A stretch of DNA of 64,000 nucleotides from Vesta saturnalis (Eukaryota; Arthropoda; Insecta; Coleoptera; Lampyridae). A program made the position numbers and the translations under genes. The DNA is taken from NCBI GenBank assembly GCA_036346205.1, contig JARFJB010000821.1:447501-511500 (forward strand), read 5' to 3'. Every line of letters begins with the position of its first letter. Within the stretch, counting starts at the first letter, position 1. Shown here in pieces: positions 11,941 to 23,070 of this stretch. The notes beneath the pieces are model-generated. The model did not search any database. It was given only the letters and a program-made list of their open reading frames with translations, and had not been told where the DNA came from.

Positions 11941-12769
11941 CAAAATAAAAATCATAAAACCTCAGTTACACTACAGCTAAAAGGCTTGCTCAATGACAAA
12001 TCGTACAAAAATTAAAGAAATGTATAGTACGATTCCTCGCACTAAACCACTTCTCGGAAAAACGGATAGGTTAAGAAAAATTTCTGCAAGGCGAAAGGTC
12101 AAAGTAGTCCTATCAAACCATGTGCGAGAAAACTAGTCAGCCATGTTCAGCGTATCATATGTTCAATCGTACAGGATCGTCACTCCGTAGTAGTTTGTAT
12201 AGAGGCACATACGTCTGTTGAACACTTTCGTTTGTTTTGTATAAAGACAAAGCGGCTAAAACTACTGTGATGAATGAGATGGCATGAGGGTCTATTTCAG
12301 TCTAAAGATAGTAACAAATCAAATCTGTGCAACCAAGGAAAGGAAACCAGGTTATTGAACTCTTTTTCTATGGCAATCTAAATGTCTGGAAAAGAATATT
12401 GTTACCTTAATTTTTTTTATGTGAGGACATTCGAATTTACGTAAATCATTCGGGATTGCTTTAAAATTTTCTCCAAATATTTGTTTAAATTGTCGCGTAT
12501 TGACAACAGATGTACTTTAGAACATTTTAATCAAAAGTTCCAAATAAATGATAGGATTACCGTATCCATAATTTTGATTTACTGCCCTTAAAATTAGTAA
12601 AACGAATATTTCTACGGAACGAGTGGATGGAATTTAAAAGAATTCTTCCAACGATACAATAGGTTATGCGAAATTGTCACGTCGTTTGATGGATGTCGAG
12701 GTTGATGCTTGTTACCTAATCGGGTCGACTGAAGTGGGTACGTAAAGTTAGCAGAACTTACACAGCACT

Positions 12770-13650
12770 ACTGTTCAACTTACTTGCATATGCTAGTGCT
12801 CGATTTGTGCTGAATAATTTTTTGAGCCAAACCAAATACCTTCTAAATTCGACCATTTTGACGTGTTCTGCCAACTTCACACTTTGCTGAAGGCAACAAC
12901 GTCGAAACTGGGTGCATTGGTTAGAGTTCTGAAACAGAACCATTTTGAGGTGCTCTGTAAACTTGATACTTCGTTGCATGCACAAAAGTTTATTTATCGG
13001 TTAGTGCTTCGTTTGTGCTCATTGGTGCTTCAATAAAATTGTTTGAAAAACCAAATACGTTCTAAATTTGACCATTTCGAGGTATTCGGCCAACTTCACA
13101 CCTTGCTGAAGGTACACACGTCTGTACTAGGTGTATTGGTTAGTCCTTCGTTTATGCTTGTTAGTGCTTCAATAATCTTTTTGGCCAAACCAAAGGGTTT
13201 CGAAATAGAACCATTTGGGGTGTTCTTCCAACTTTACACATTGCTAAAAACACCAACGCCTAAACTGGTTACATTTGTTAGTACTTTGTTTGTACTCGCT
13301 AGTGCTTCAATAATCTTTTTGACCAAACCAAACGGTTCCAAAATAGAAACTTTTTGAGGTGCTCTACAAACTTCACACTTTGTTGAAAGCACAAACGTCG
13401 AAAGTTTATTTATCGGTTGGTGCTCCACTTCTGTTCTTTAAACCCAACCGCTTCCAAGATTTGACCATGTTCTACCAACTTCTCATGTGATTGTAGAAAT
13501 AAATGTGAAACTGGGTTTATCGGTTAATGCTTCGTTTGTGCTCGTTGGTGCTTCAATAATTTTTTTGGCAAAACGAAAAGCTTTCAAATTACGACCATTT
13601 TGAAGTGTTCTGCCATTTCACACATTGTATCAGCATTCGACGAAAAACAA
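12770..13650 (+). repeat. diverged ~137-bp satellite, six units, forward array
   Basis: The phrase GTGCTTCAATAATCTTTTTG with variants recurs at about 13025, 13164, 13302 and 13548. Weaker copies lie near 12800 and 13416, giving spacings of 114 to 139 bp. Each unit also contains a CCATTTTGAGGTGTTCTGCC-like block, an AACTTCACAC-TTGCTGAA block and a GTTAGTGCTTCGTTTGTGCT block. Units differ at many positions, so the array is old. Open frames here (such as 13043-13357) are by-products of the repeat. Confidence 0.8.
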
Positions 13651-13668
13651 ATTTATGTGAGGTAATGA

Positions 13669-13670
<2 letters not shown>

Positions 13671-13747
<77 letters not shown>
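13671..13747. repeat. (TA)n microsatellite
   Basis: About 38 TA dinucleotides immediately before the terminus of the palindromic element at 13748. Confidence 0.95.
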
Positions 13748-13749
<2 letters not shown>

Positions 13750-14558
13750 CGGTGTAAATCAAATAGGAGCCACCCCTGTAATTTTTGAACGGGTCGTTAG
13801 ATTTTGTTCAAGTTTTGATAGGTTATTTAATTAGAGCTAGTTTGCGATTTTTTATATAAAAAAAATATGACCGACTTCCGGTTTCACCGGAAATGACACA
13901 AATGCTGAAAATTTTAATGGAACAACCTGTATATTTTTACATGTTCGGATTCTACGGCTTTAAATACATACAGTTCATCTGCCAAATATCAACTCAAACG
14001 CCATTTTACTTTGACAGAGTCGGCTTCAGGAGCATGTGGTGTTAATCAAAATAAAAAATTACTGCTTTATTTAGGAACTAGGGAAATTACTATGCACATC
14101 GTTTTACTAGTACTTGAAAGAGCTATTTAATACACAGGGTGGCCCATGTATTTTTCTATTGGGAACAGTGAGTTTTAGTTAAGAAACCGTAATTTTTAAA
14201 TTTGATCGTTAACAAACTTCACAAAAGTTAATTATTAGGAAAAATAATATTGTGGGGGTAATTGTACGTCAATTATCTATAATTTAGATGACGTCATAAT
14301 AATCGAAAATTAAAAAAATTAAATTAAAATGGCGCCTGAGTTGACGTCTGACAGATGAACTGTATGTATTTGAAGTCCTAGAATTCAAATATGTAAAAAT
14401 ATACAGGGTGTTCCGCTTTTTCGTCATTTTCGGTGAAACCATATTGTTTTTATGTGAAAAAATCACAAAACTGGCACTAATATAACCAACCAAAATTTGA
14501 ACAAAATCTAAAGACCCGTTCAAAAGTTGCAGGGGTGGCCCCTATTTGATTTACCACC

Positions 14559-14561
<3 letters not shown>
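13748..14561. mobile_element. 0.8-kb palindromic MITE in a (TA)n tract
   Basis: The left end (CCCGGTGTAAATCAAATAGG) and the right end in reverse (CAGGGTGGTAAATCAAATAG) start inverted arms of about 270 bp. The arms include GCCACCCCTG, GAACGGGTC and a ACATACAGTTCATCTG block. (TA)n lies on both sides. The interior has no transposase. Ends and target resemble the mariner-like elements here, so it was probably moved by a relative of their transposases. An internal GGAACA-CCTGTATATTTTTA motif in each arm looks like another terminus and hints at a composite origin. Confidence 0.88.

Positions 14562-14628
<67 letters not shown>
14562..14628. repeat. (TA)n microsatellite
   Basis: TA tract directly after the right terminus of the palindromic MITE. 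Confidence 0.95.
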
Positions 14629-14632
<4 letters not shown>

Positions 14633-14914
14633 GATTTCGGAGTTATATTACTCTAAATCTGAATAATCAATGAAGATAATGTTACACAAAGAGAATCTTA
14701 AAATGCCTAGATATAACTAAAAAGAATTAAATGTCGGTTTAGTATCCCAGATATAAAGAATATGATCAATCCTCTTCATTAAACAGAGATATATTAAAGG
14801 TTTAACGGCTTTGTTAACTATAATTGTTTTAATTCTTGTTTTAAATGCATATAAGGGAAATAAAAGAAATAACTCCATTTTGGTTTATCAATTCTCGCTG
14901 AACGCAAATAAATT

Positions 14915-15530
14915 TTATTGAGGTTGGTTGAAGCACTAACGAGCATAAACAAAGCACTAACTGATACACTCACTTTCGTCGTTTGCGCCTTCAACAAGGT
15001 GTGATGTTGGCAGAACACCTCAAAATTCTTCTATTACAAAAGCCTTTGATTTTGCCAAAAAATTTATCGAAGCACTAACGAGCACAAACGAAGTACTAAC
15101 AGATAATCCCAGTTTAACGTTTGTGCGTGTCACAAGGTGTAAAATACCTTAAAATGTTTCTATTTCAAAAGTGTTTGGTTTTGCCAAAAATTTATGGAAG
15201 TACTAAGGATCACAAACGAAGCATTAACCCATAAACCCAGTTTAGACGTCTGTACTTTCAACGCGGCGTTAATTTGGCAGAACACCTCAAAGTGGTTCTG
15301 TTTTGAAATCCTTTAGTTTTGCCAACAAATGTATTGAAACACTAACGAGGACAAACGAAGCACTAACTGTTAAACCCAGTTTCGACGATTGTGTCTTAAA
15401 CAAGTTGTGAAGCTGGCAGAACATTCCCAAATGATAATATTAAGGTGTTTGATTTTGCCAAATATTTCATTAAAGCACTAATGAGTACTAGCGAAACACT
15501 AACATATGTGAGCAATTTGGACATTAGTGC
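14915..15530 (-). repeat. diverged ~137-bp satellite, inverted array
   Basis: The same unit as at 12.8-13.65 kb lies here in reverse orientation. GAAGCACTAACGAGCA and its variants occur at about 14930, 15068, 15198, 15336 and 15472. Shared blocks are AACGAAGCACTAACTG, AAACCCAGTTT-GACG, GGCAGAACACCTCAAA and TTTGGTTTTGCCAA. About four and a half units remain. With the forward array it forms a head-to-head pair around the MITE and its (TA)n tracts. Confidence 0.8.
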
Positions 15531-16427
15531 AGTTTATGTTATGGTGAATTCACGGACACGCCTAATGCTCGCCGTGCACAACTGGTCGCCGTAACAAAAT
15601 TTACGTGGTGCATCTCACCGCCTCAAAACTAACCGTTAAGTTTGTGAGAAGTGAGAAGTGGTCACTTGTTACCACAAGCTTTTAACTCACATGCACCAAA
15701 TTTGGATATTTGATACAATTGCTCTACTCATTCCCAATCGGTTGTAAAGAAATTAAAAGTAACAACAACAAAAATATACATTTTACGTAAATATAACACA
15801 TAAAAGGTGCGGTATGAAATTATGCTTTAATTGCGAATTATAATTAATAGGTTCACGGAGAATATGCAAAGAAAATACTGATAGTTTAGTAGTAGTAGTT
15901 TTCAAACCATTACATTTCAATAGAAAGCTTTGAATGGAAGAGTCCCTGTGAATGGTGTACCATAAATTGATGACACAGCGAGTTGTATCCGCACAAGTTC
16001 TGCACGGTAAATTGTGCACGGTGAGTTAATGCTCGGCGAGGTAACAGCGGCGAGATGATCCTGGAAAGTTGGCACGGCGAGTTGGGTGCATCACCACCTG
16101 ATTGGAATCTAAACAGGAGGTGCACATCTTCAGTTGTAATATCAATTTAAGAAAACAAGTTTGAAAAGGGTTGAGACGTTTTTCTGTAATCTGGGACACG
16201 GATGGACGGACAGACGTGCCGAGACAGCCTGACATGATGAAATGATAAGGATATGAATACGTAATAAATAAATAAGCGTAAGCGTACAAGTCAACCTTAA
16301 ACCAACAGTTGTGTTTTACAGTTTTGTTACGTGTACGTCACCTTGCAGTTAAAGGGGATTCTAATTCTGTCTAAGACCCTGTATAATTCAAATTATACAT
16401 AAAATCAAAATTTGAAATTGAACTTAC
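15531..16427. other. no gene recognised; GC-richer repeated words
   Basis: Short words such as CTCGCCGTGCACAA recur (about 15567) and reappear in related form near 16010-16090, with GGCGAG and CACGGCGAG repeats. This suggests a degraded repeat of unknown type. Minus-strand open frames at 15783-16289 show no family match. Part of this stretch should be intron of the minus-strand host gene, because exon 16428-16557 ends in a good splice donor. Confidence 0.4.
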
Positions 16428-16557
16428 TAGAATCCTTTGAATATTGTGGTTTAGAGTATAATTTTTCATAATACGAAGCAGCGAGATTAGTTACCATTGT
16501 TGCACGTTTCACTTCGATTTGTTTCCAACTTCCGTTAGATTTGTTCTTTGGAACAGA
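16428..16557 (-). CDS. host gene exon (minus strand), unknown protein
   Basis: The exon is preceded on its own strand by TTTTTAG and followed by GTAAGT, a near-ideal acceptor and donor. It is open for 43 codons plus one base. The peptide includes SVPKNKSNGSWKQIEVKRA and TNLAASYYEKLYSKP. The phase joins the upstream exon 16606-16817 without a break across a 48-bp intron. It looks like host coding sequence rather than transposon, because it has clean splice sites, no stop, and balanced composition in AT-rich surroundings. I do not recognise the family. The 3' continuation lies at lower coordinates and was not found. Confidence 0.65.
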
Positions 16558-16605
16558 CTAAAAATGAAAGATTTAGAAACACTATAACTGAAATATCAAT
16601 CACAC

Positions 16606-16817
16606 TCCTGTAGCAGCAGACTGTGGTCTTTTAGGTTTAACATAAGTGGGCATATGTGCAGTTAATTCAGTTTGTTTCTTAGGTAAACTTCCTGAAACTC
16701 TTGACATTGTTGATATAGATGTATTGCAGTTTTCCTCTACGAAATCGACTTTGTTCAAGGATCTATGTAATGTTTTGTAATAATCTTTTTTTCTTGAGTT
16801 AGTTGTTGCATTCAGTA
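16606..16817 (-). CDS. host gene exon (minus strand), upstream partner
   Basis: The acceptor TTTGTTACAG precedes the exon. It opens with two bases of a split codon, then 70 codons to a GTGTGA donor in phase 0. The peptide includes NSRKKDYYKTLHRSLNKVDF, STMSRVSGSLPKKQTEL and KPKRPQSAATG, and continues directly into SVPKNK of the next exon. It is polar and rich in Ser, Lys and Thr, like a disordered linker or a cytoskeletal/ciliary protein, though that is only an impression. The donor is weaker than that of the next exon. The 5' part of the gene must lie at higher coordinates. Confidence 0.6.
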
Positions 16818-16855
16818 CTGTAACAAATAAATTAATAAGAATATTTTTGTTACAG

Positions 16856-17031
16856 CTCACATTTAACAACTACTTCTGTACGAATTGATCAAAGAGCGTC
16901 ATGTGCTGGATTAGAATCTGCCGGAAGAACAGCAAGAAAACCGCCACCCTTATTACGCTCGCGAACACTTCCTGCCATTGTTGTGCCTGGCGTAAACATA
17001 CTTCAAGCTCAACTGGGCAATTACAATCAAG
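16856..17031 (+). CDS. host gene exon (plus strand), unknown protein
   Basis: A pyrimidine-rich acceptor (TTTTTGTTACAG) and a strong donor (AAG followed by GTAGGT) bound 176 bp, open as one base, 58 codons and one base. The peptide contains SVRIDQRASCAGLESAGRTA, RKPPPLLRSRTLPAIVVPG and NILQAQLGNYNQ. The composition (Arg/Pro-rich, locally GC-richer) contrasts with its surroundings and suggests selection. I do not recognise the protein; the RSRTLP stretch resembles a regulatory linker with possible phosphorylation sites. It starts only 38 bp from the end of the minus-strand exon at 16817, so the two genes interleave. Confidence 0.6.
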
Positions 17032-17990
17032 GTAGGTTACTATCGTCTATTGATAGTATAACAGTTATTTTCGCAACTAGTACACTGCTCGGCCTTACAT
17101 TTTATCCTTCGATTAACGTCTCGGATTAAAATGGGAGGCGTCGCGGCAAGAAATATTACAGCGCACGTACTGCGAATAATTTTTTTTCTAATCGTTTACA
17201 TAAAATTAGAAAAAAAATAAAATTTTGAAATATTTCTTGACAAATGTCAAATTAAATACATAAACAAAAAAGTTTATATATTTAGTTATATACTACTCTT
17301 TTTTTGTATATTTGCAGTATTGATTACAAACATATATGTAAAGTTTACGACCAATCAAATTATTCAATATACAAAAATGAAATAAAAATCGCAGACGCTC
17401 TTTTTTGAATAGATCAATTACTAAGTAATCGTAATTTTCATTTTTATGCCTTCGTTCTGTAATAGGGCATATGCGTTCGGAAACTATGCGTTTTCTGGAT
17501 TAGGCCGGCAAAAATAATACTAAATTACAGCTGGTATTCGTTGTAATCACAGAACTGATAGAATATTTGACATAATAGACATTTGACATAACACAACGTC
17601 TAAACGAATTACCATGTACATGTACGCATCCGTTATTATGTCCATAGTAGTTCCTTATAAACTACATATTACATCTATAAATTATTATAAAGTCAACAAA
17701 CTGGTAAGGTACCTACAAAATTGTATTTTTTTAGGTTGTATTGGTTACTGTCAGTTGTCTGTATTGCCAACTTAATTTCAACAGGTATGAAATTTTAAAA
17801 AGTACAAATTTCCAGTTTTATTTACTTCGTGAGTATACAAATTCATTAATATGGAGAAATAAACGATGTTACTTATGTGCACTATAAATTAATTTAAATC
17901 TATGTAATAAGCCCGAGTAAAAAAGACAAAATGAAGTCATTTATTCATAAAAAAACTAAACAGTAATAAATTATAAATTCACGTAATAAA
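17032..17990. other. probable intron of the plus-strand host gene
   Basis: Begins with the GTAGGT donor. AT-rich, with no open frame of note and no repeat I can identify. Confidence 0.4.
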
Positions 17991-18069
17991 TTATGTGTCA
18001 AAGCCATCAGAACTGGTGTCTTCGTCGTTTTCTTCAGTGTCACCTTCATTACCAGGCACTTGCACATTA
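17991..18069 (-). pseudogene. acidic C-terminal tail of a transposase relic
   Basis: On the minus strand the frame reads NVQVPGNEGDTEEND, then EDTSSDGFDT and a stop at 17993-17991. A second version of the first half (GDEGDTEEN) lies at 23777-23815 behind a duplicate of the same protein. An acidic Ser-rich tail is common in insect transposases. The frame is cut at 18076 by the foldback element, whose target duplication GGAGAT follows directly. The remainder of the protein resumes beyond 23140. Confidence 0.5.
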
Positions 18070-18075
18070 GGAGAT
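18070..18075. repeat. target-site duplication GGAGAT (left copy)
   Basis: GGAGAT here is repeated at 23135-23140, directly outside the two ends of the inverted-repeat element. The related unoccupied sequence at 23809-23814 carries a single AAGAGAT-like copy, as expected of a pre-insertion site. Confidence 0.75.
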
Positions 18076-18139
18076 AGTAGAAAGGGGACACCTTAACCAC
18101 ATTTACTCTACTACAGTAGCACCTTTCACTTTTTTATAT

Positions 18140-18490
18140 GCCCACGTGGGGACCGGATTTTCCACCCTTATTTTTACACGCTTACGTGTAGGACGTGTTT
18201 TTTCACCCTTATTTTTGCACATCCACGTGTGAGACCGCATTTTTCACCCCTATTTTTTATATACCCTCGTGTGAGACCGGATTTTTCATCCCTATTTTTA
18301 CACACTCGCGTGTGAGACCGTATTTTCATCCCGTTTTTCATCCCTAATTATTTTTATATACCCTCGTGTGAGACCGTATTTTCAACCCTTTTCAACCCTA
18401 ATTATTTTACATACACCCACGTGTGGGACCGTATTTTCAACCTTTCTTTTATACCTAATTATTTTTACTCGCTTACGTATAGGACGTGTA
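18140..18490. repeat. subterminal ~50-bp tandem repeat of the left arm
   Basis: About eight units share a core of CACGTGTGAGACCG with variants (CTTACGTGTAGGACG, CTCGTGTGAGACCG), each followed by TTTTCA-CCCT and a TATTTTTA stretch. Spacings run from about 36 to 56 bp. Repeated CACGTG-like words could be protein-binding sites for the mobilising transposase; that is inference. Confidence 0.8.
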
Positions 18491-19459
18491 TTTTCATCCC
18501 TTATTTTAATAAACTTATGACGCCGGTTAAAATTGTCACCTAAACATATGGTAACACTGCTTTGGATTTTGACGTCACAAGACCGCCTGCGAGGGACGTA
18601 CATTTCAACCCTGACAGTATTTTCAACCTTTTGTTTGTATTTAAGAGCCCTTTTGGCGGGAGTCCCTAAAGGATAGGCAAATGCATGCGCACGTAGGATC
18701 GTTTTTTACCTATTTTTAAGGGTTAATAAACGGTAGGATATTTTTAGTATTAAAAGAAACTAATCAAGGTAAAGATAACGTATACGTTTGATTTTAAAAT
18801 ACACTATTAATTCTATAACGATAATAAACAGTTAATGGCATTGCATAACCAGCTAATTACCCTGTTGTTGTCATACAATGTGAATGTACGGTTTAGCGAC
18901 TATTTAATATGAATTGAATTTTATCAAATGAGATTGCATAATTGTTGTTATTATTAAAATCATTATTAGGTTCCTTTTAATCCCATATCTAGATTGTGGT
19001 CCTCTTGTGGTGAAAATTCATTTGAATATATTTTAAAATGAAATTGATTTAAAAATAAAATGTGTAATTAACTAATTGATTAACCTGCTTACAGCAATAG
19101 TAATCACTGAAAATTAAGGAATGTCGCTTTTATTTATTTACCTTTTTTAATACGTATTATTTACATACAATATATTTTGGTTTAAATATGAGTCACAATG
19201 TGTCGCAATCCTTTTTGCTTTAATTATGGGTCATAATTAAATCTAGTTGTCGCTCAAGGTAATCACTACCAAATTAATCTCATGTACAACAAGAAACTTA
19301 ATATCAATAATGTATAACAAAGTATTTTTATAATGCCATTTTCGCATAGTTTAATGTCCTTAAGATCGTATTTTAGCCTTGAGATCGGATTTGGTCTGGG
19401 TCAGACTAGGTTGGTCCAGTATCGGAGATTGTATTCTAAATTGTCTCCTGTGAAAGTTA

Positions 19460-19870
19460 GCTTTACAAAAACACAGACACAACCACAAGTACGAGCACGA
19501 GCACAAACATAAACACAATCACAGGAACAATTACAAGCCCAAGAATCAGGACATGCACAAACACAGCACAGGAACAATTACAAGTACAAGCACAAGCGCA
19601 AGCACAGGTACATACAAACACACAAACACGTAAAAACGAAAATTGCAAACACGAAAACGAAAATTCGCAAACACGAAAATTCGTAAACACACAAACTCAC
19701 AAACACAAAAACGAAAACGAAAATTCGCAAACACGAAAATAACAAACACAAAGCGCAGTACGAAAAACGCAAACACGAAAATCGTAAACACAAAAATTCT
19801 CAAACACGAAAACCGCAAACATACAAACGCACAAACACGAAAAACGAAAACACACAAAACGAAAAACGCA
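19460..19870. repeat. A/C-rich cryptic simple repeat in the left arm
   Basis: ACAAACACGAAAA- and CACAAGTACGAGCACAA-like words repeat irregularly for about 400 bp, with very few T on this strand. The mirror tract lies at about 21340-21740. Open frames rich in Cys/Phe/Val or in Lys/Thr/Asn here are by-products. Confidence 0.85.
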
Positions 19871-19916
19871 AAGCTGCCGAATGAATTAAGACTGGGATTT
19901 GGAGTCTATAAACAAA

Positions 19917-20210
19917 ATGATTCTCTCTGTTCTGTCTCTGTCCCTGTTCTCTCTCGTTCTCTCTCGTTCTCTCGTTCTCTCTCGTTCTCTCGTTCTCTCA
20001 GTCGTTCTTCTCGTTCTCTCTCGTCTCTCGTTTCTCTCTCGTTTCCTCTCGTTCTCTCTCTTCTCTCTACACTTCATCATTCTCAGTCTACATTCACTCT
20101 CGTTCTCTCTCATTCTCATCTCGTTGACTCTCTCGTTCCTCCATTCTCGTCTCGATTCTCTCTCGTTCTTCGTTTCATCTCTTCTCCGTTCTCTCGTTCT
20201 CTCTTCAGTT
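19917..20210. repeat. polypyrimidine (CTCTCGTT)n-like tract, left arm
   Basis: CTCTCGTT and variants run for nearly 300 bp on the plus strand. The opposite arm (about 20930-21300) is the purine-rich complement. Leu/Ser/Arg-rich frames translated from either tract are artefacts. Confidence 0.9.
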
Positions 20211-20929
20211 TACATACAAAATCCTAACATCGTTCTGGCTGCTACATCAGTTCATCGATCGTCGTTCTATCTCGTTGATCTATCTCATGTATTCAAGTAG
20301 TGTCTAACAGGTTACTTTTCAATTTACGTCCATTGGTTCAGTAACACGACACTTCAGATAACGTTGAGGTGAATTAAACAATGAATCACAAAACAATAAT
20401 TATCAACAATAACGAAGTCAGGTTTAGCTAAGTTACTTAGAGAAACTAGATTCTCGACTATTCTAATGACGGTATCTTATATGTCGCAAATGGAAGACTG
20501 GATACAGAATGTATTCTATTGCAATACGTCTACGAGTAGACTTCACGTGATAGCTATTAGGAATTAGCTTAGTCACTATAAAACTATTCTAACAATGTTT
20601 TTCATGTATGACAAACAATAAAGCTGTGTAAGTCGCTATTACTAAACTATAATCTTTTCGCATAAATTATATGAACACGATATGAGTACTTAGTTATAGT
20701 AAACTCCCTTGATTTTACACACAGAAATGTTGAGATTGTTATAATGTGACAGGACTGAATTTAACGTATAGTGTTTAGGTCCAGATAGAAAATTCTTGAT
20801 ACTCTCCATTTCGATATAAGATAACAGCATACATGTGAATATTTGATTTATCCCAACGATCGTTGGTGTTCATGTTCGTCCGTGGTTTGAAATGTATCAC
20901 GCTGATCTGAGAGAATGAAGAGAAGTGAG
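20211..20929. other. central loop of the foldback element
   Basis: Unpaired middle of the inverted repeat. AT-rich, with no open frame of note and no transposase motif. Confidence 0.6.
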
Positions 20930-21300
20930 AATCGAGAGAACTGAGAGTAACGAGGAGAAGGAGAGAGAGATGGAAAGAATGGTATGACACGAGAGAGAAC
21001 GAGAGAATGAGAGAACGAGAGAGAGAGAGATGAGAGAAGAGAGACGGAGAGAAGAGAGAGATGAGAGAGAACGAGAGAACGAGAGAGAACGAGAGAGAAC
21101 AGAAGAGAGAACGAGAGAGAACGAAACGAGAGAATGAGAGAGATAGAGAGAGAACGAAGAACGAGAGAGAACGAGAGAGAAGAGAGAAAGAGAGAAGAGA
21201 GAACGAGAGAAACGAGAGAGAGAGAACGAAGAGAGAACGAGAGAGAACAGAGAGAGAATGAGAGAGAGACAGGACAGAGACAGAGACAGAGAGAATCATT
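20930..21300. repeat. polypurine (AACGAGAG)n-like tract, right arm
   Basis: GAGAGAACGAGAGA-type repeats for about 370 bp, the inverted partner of 19917-20210. It is followed by the block ending CCAGTCTTAATTCATTC, which pairs with GAATTAAGACTGGG of the left arm. Confidence 0.9.
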
Positions 21301-22729
21301 TTGTTTATAGACTCCAAATCCCAGTCTTAATTCATTCGGCAGCTTTGCGCGTTTTTCGTTTTGTGTTTTCGTTTTTCGTGTTTGTGCGTTTGTATGTTTG
21401 CGGTTTTCGTGTTTGAGAATTTTGTGTTTACGATTTTTCGTGTTTGCGTTTTTTCGTACTCTGCGCGTTTGTGTTTGTTATTTTCGTGTTTGAATTTGTT
21501 TCGTTTTTTGTGTTTGTGAGTTTGTGTGTTTCGAATTTCGTTTTGAATTCGTTTTCGTGTTTGCAATTTTCGTTTTTACGTGTTTGTGTGTTTGTATGTA
21601 CCTGTGCTTGCGCTTGTGCTTGTACTGTAATTGTTCCTGTGCTTGTGTTTGTGCATGTCCTGATTCTTGGGCTTGTAATTGTTCCTGTGATTGTGTTTAT
21701 GTTTGTGCTCGTGCTCGTACTTGTGGTTGTGTCTGTGTTTTGTAAAGCTAACTTTCACAGGAGACAATTTAGAATACAATCTCCGATACTGGACCAACCC
21801 TAGTCTGACCCAGACCAAATCCGATCTCTCAAGGCTAAAATACGATCCTTACATGGACATTAAACTATGCGAAAATGGCATTATAAAAATACTTTGTTAT
21901 ACATTATTGATATTAAGTTTCTTGTTGTACATGAGATTAATTTGGTAGTGATACCTTGAGCGACAACTAGATTTAATTATGACCCATAATTAAAGCAAAA
22001 AGGATTGCGACATTGTGACTCATATTTAAACCAAAATATATTGTATGTAAATAATACGTATTAAAAAGGTAAATAAATAAAAGCGACATTCCTTAATTTT
22101 CGATAATTACTATTGCTGTAAGCAGGTTAATCAATTAGTTAATTACACATTTTATTTTAAATCAATTTCATTTTAAAATATATTCAAATGAATTTTCACC
22201 ACAAGAGGACCACAATCTAGATATGGGATTAAAAGGAACCTAATAATGATTTTAATAATAACAATTATGCAATCTCATTTGATAAAATTCAATTCATATT
22301 AAATAGTCGCTAAACCGTACATTCACATTGTATGACAACAACAGGGTAATTACGGTTATGCAATGCCATTAACTGTTTATTATCGTTATAGAATGTAATA
22401 GTGTATTTTTAAAATCAAACGTATACGTTATCTTTACCTTGATTAGTTTCTTTTAATACTAAAAAATATCCTACCGTTTATTAACCCTTAAAAATAGGTA
22501 AAAAAAAACGATCCTACGTGCGCATGCATTTGCCTATCCTTTAGGGACTCCCCGCCAAAAGGGCTCTTAAATACAAACAAAAAGGTTGAAAATACTGTCA
22601 GGGTTGAAATGTACGTCCCCTCGCAGGCGGTCTTGTGACGTCAAAATCCAAAGCAGTGTTACCATATGTTTAGGTGACAATTTTAACCGGCGTCATAAGT
22701 TTATTAAAAATAAGGGATGAAAATACACG

Positions 22730-23070
22730 TCCTATACGTAAGCGAGTAAAAAATAATTAGGTATAAAAAGAAAGGTTGAAAATACGGTCCCACACGTGGT
22801 GTATGTAAAAATAATTAGGGTTGAAAAAGGGTTGAAAATACGGTCTCACACGAGGGTATATAAAAATAATTAGGGATGAAAAACGGGATGAAAATACGGT
22901 CTCACACGCGAGTGTGTAAAAATAGGGATGAAAAATCCGGTCTCACACGAGGGTATATAAAAAATAGGGGTGAAAAATGCGGTCTCACACGTGGATGTGC
23001 AAAATAAGGGTGAAAAACACGTCCTACACGTAAGTGTAAAATAAGGGTGGAAAATGGTCCCCACGTGGGC
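22730..23070. repeat. subterminal ~50-bp tandem repeat of the right arm
   Basis: CGGTCTCACACGTGGATGTG-like units with CGTCCTACACGTAAG variants, in reverse orientation to the left-arm array. The unit order mirrors that of the left arm. Confidence 0.8.

Noticed and set aside
16026..16289. Minus-strand frame in line with the host exons
   Set aside because: Composition is that of GC-richer repeat words, and no splice signals link it to the exon at 16428-16557.
18140..18490. Regularly spaced repeats resembling a CRISPR array
   Set aside because: The repeats are imperfect, the spacing varies, the intervening sequence is also repetitive, and the array is mirrored in the other arm of a transposon in a eukaryote.
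19463..20300. Open frames of 70-190 residues rich in Cys/Phe/Val, Lys/Thr/Asn or Leu/Ser/Arg
   Set aside because: They are translations of A/C-rich and CTCTCGTT-type simple repeats, and the same repeats give similar frames on both strands.
20775..21317. 180-residue Ser/Leu-rich frame on the minus strand, looking like a secreted or membrane protein
   Set aside because: It is read from the polypurine tract and its flank in the foldback arm; no domain, splice or start context.
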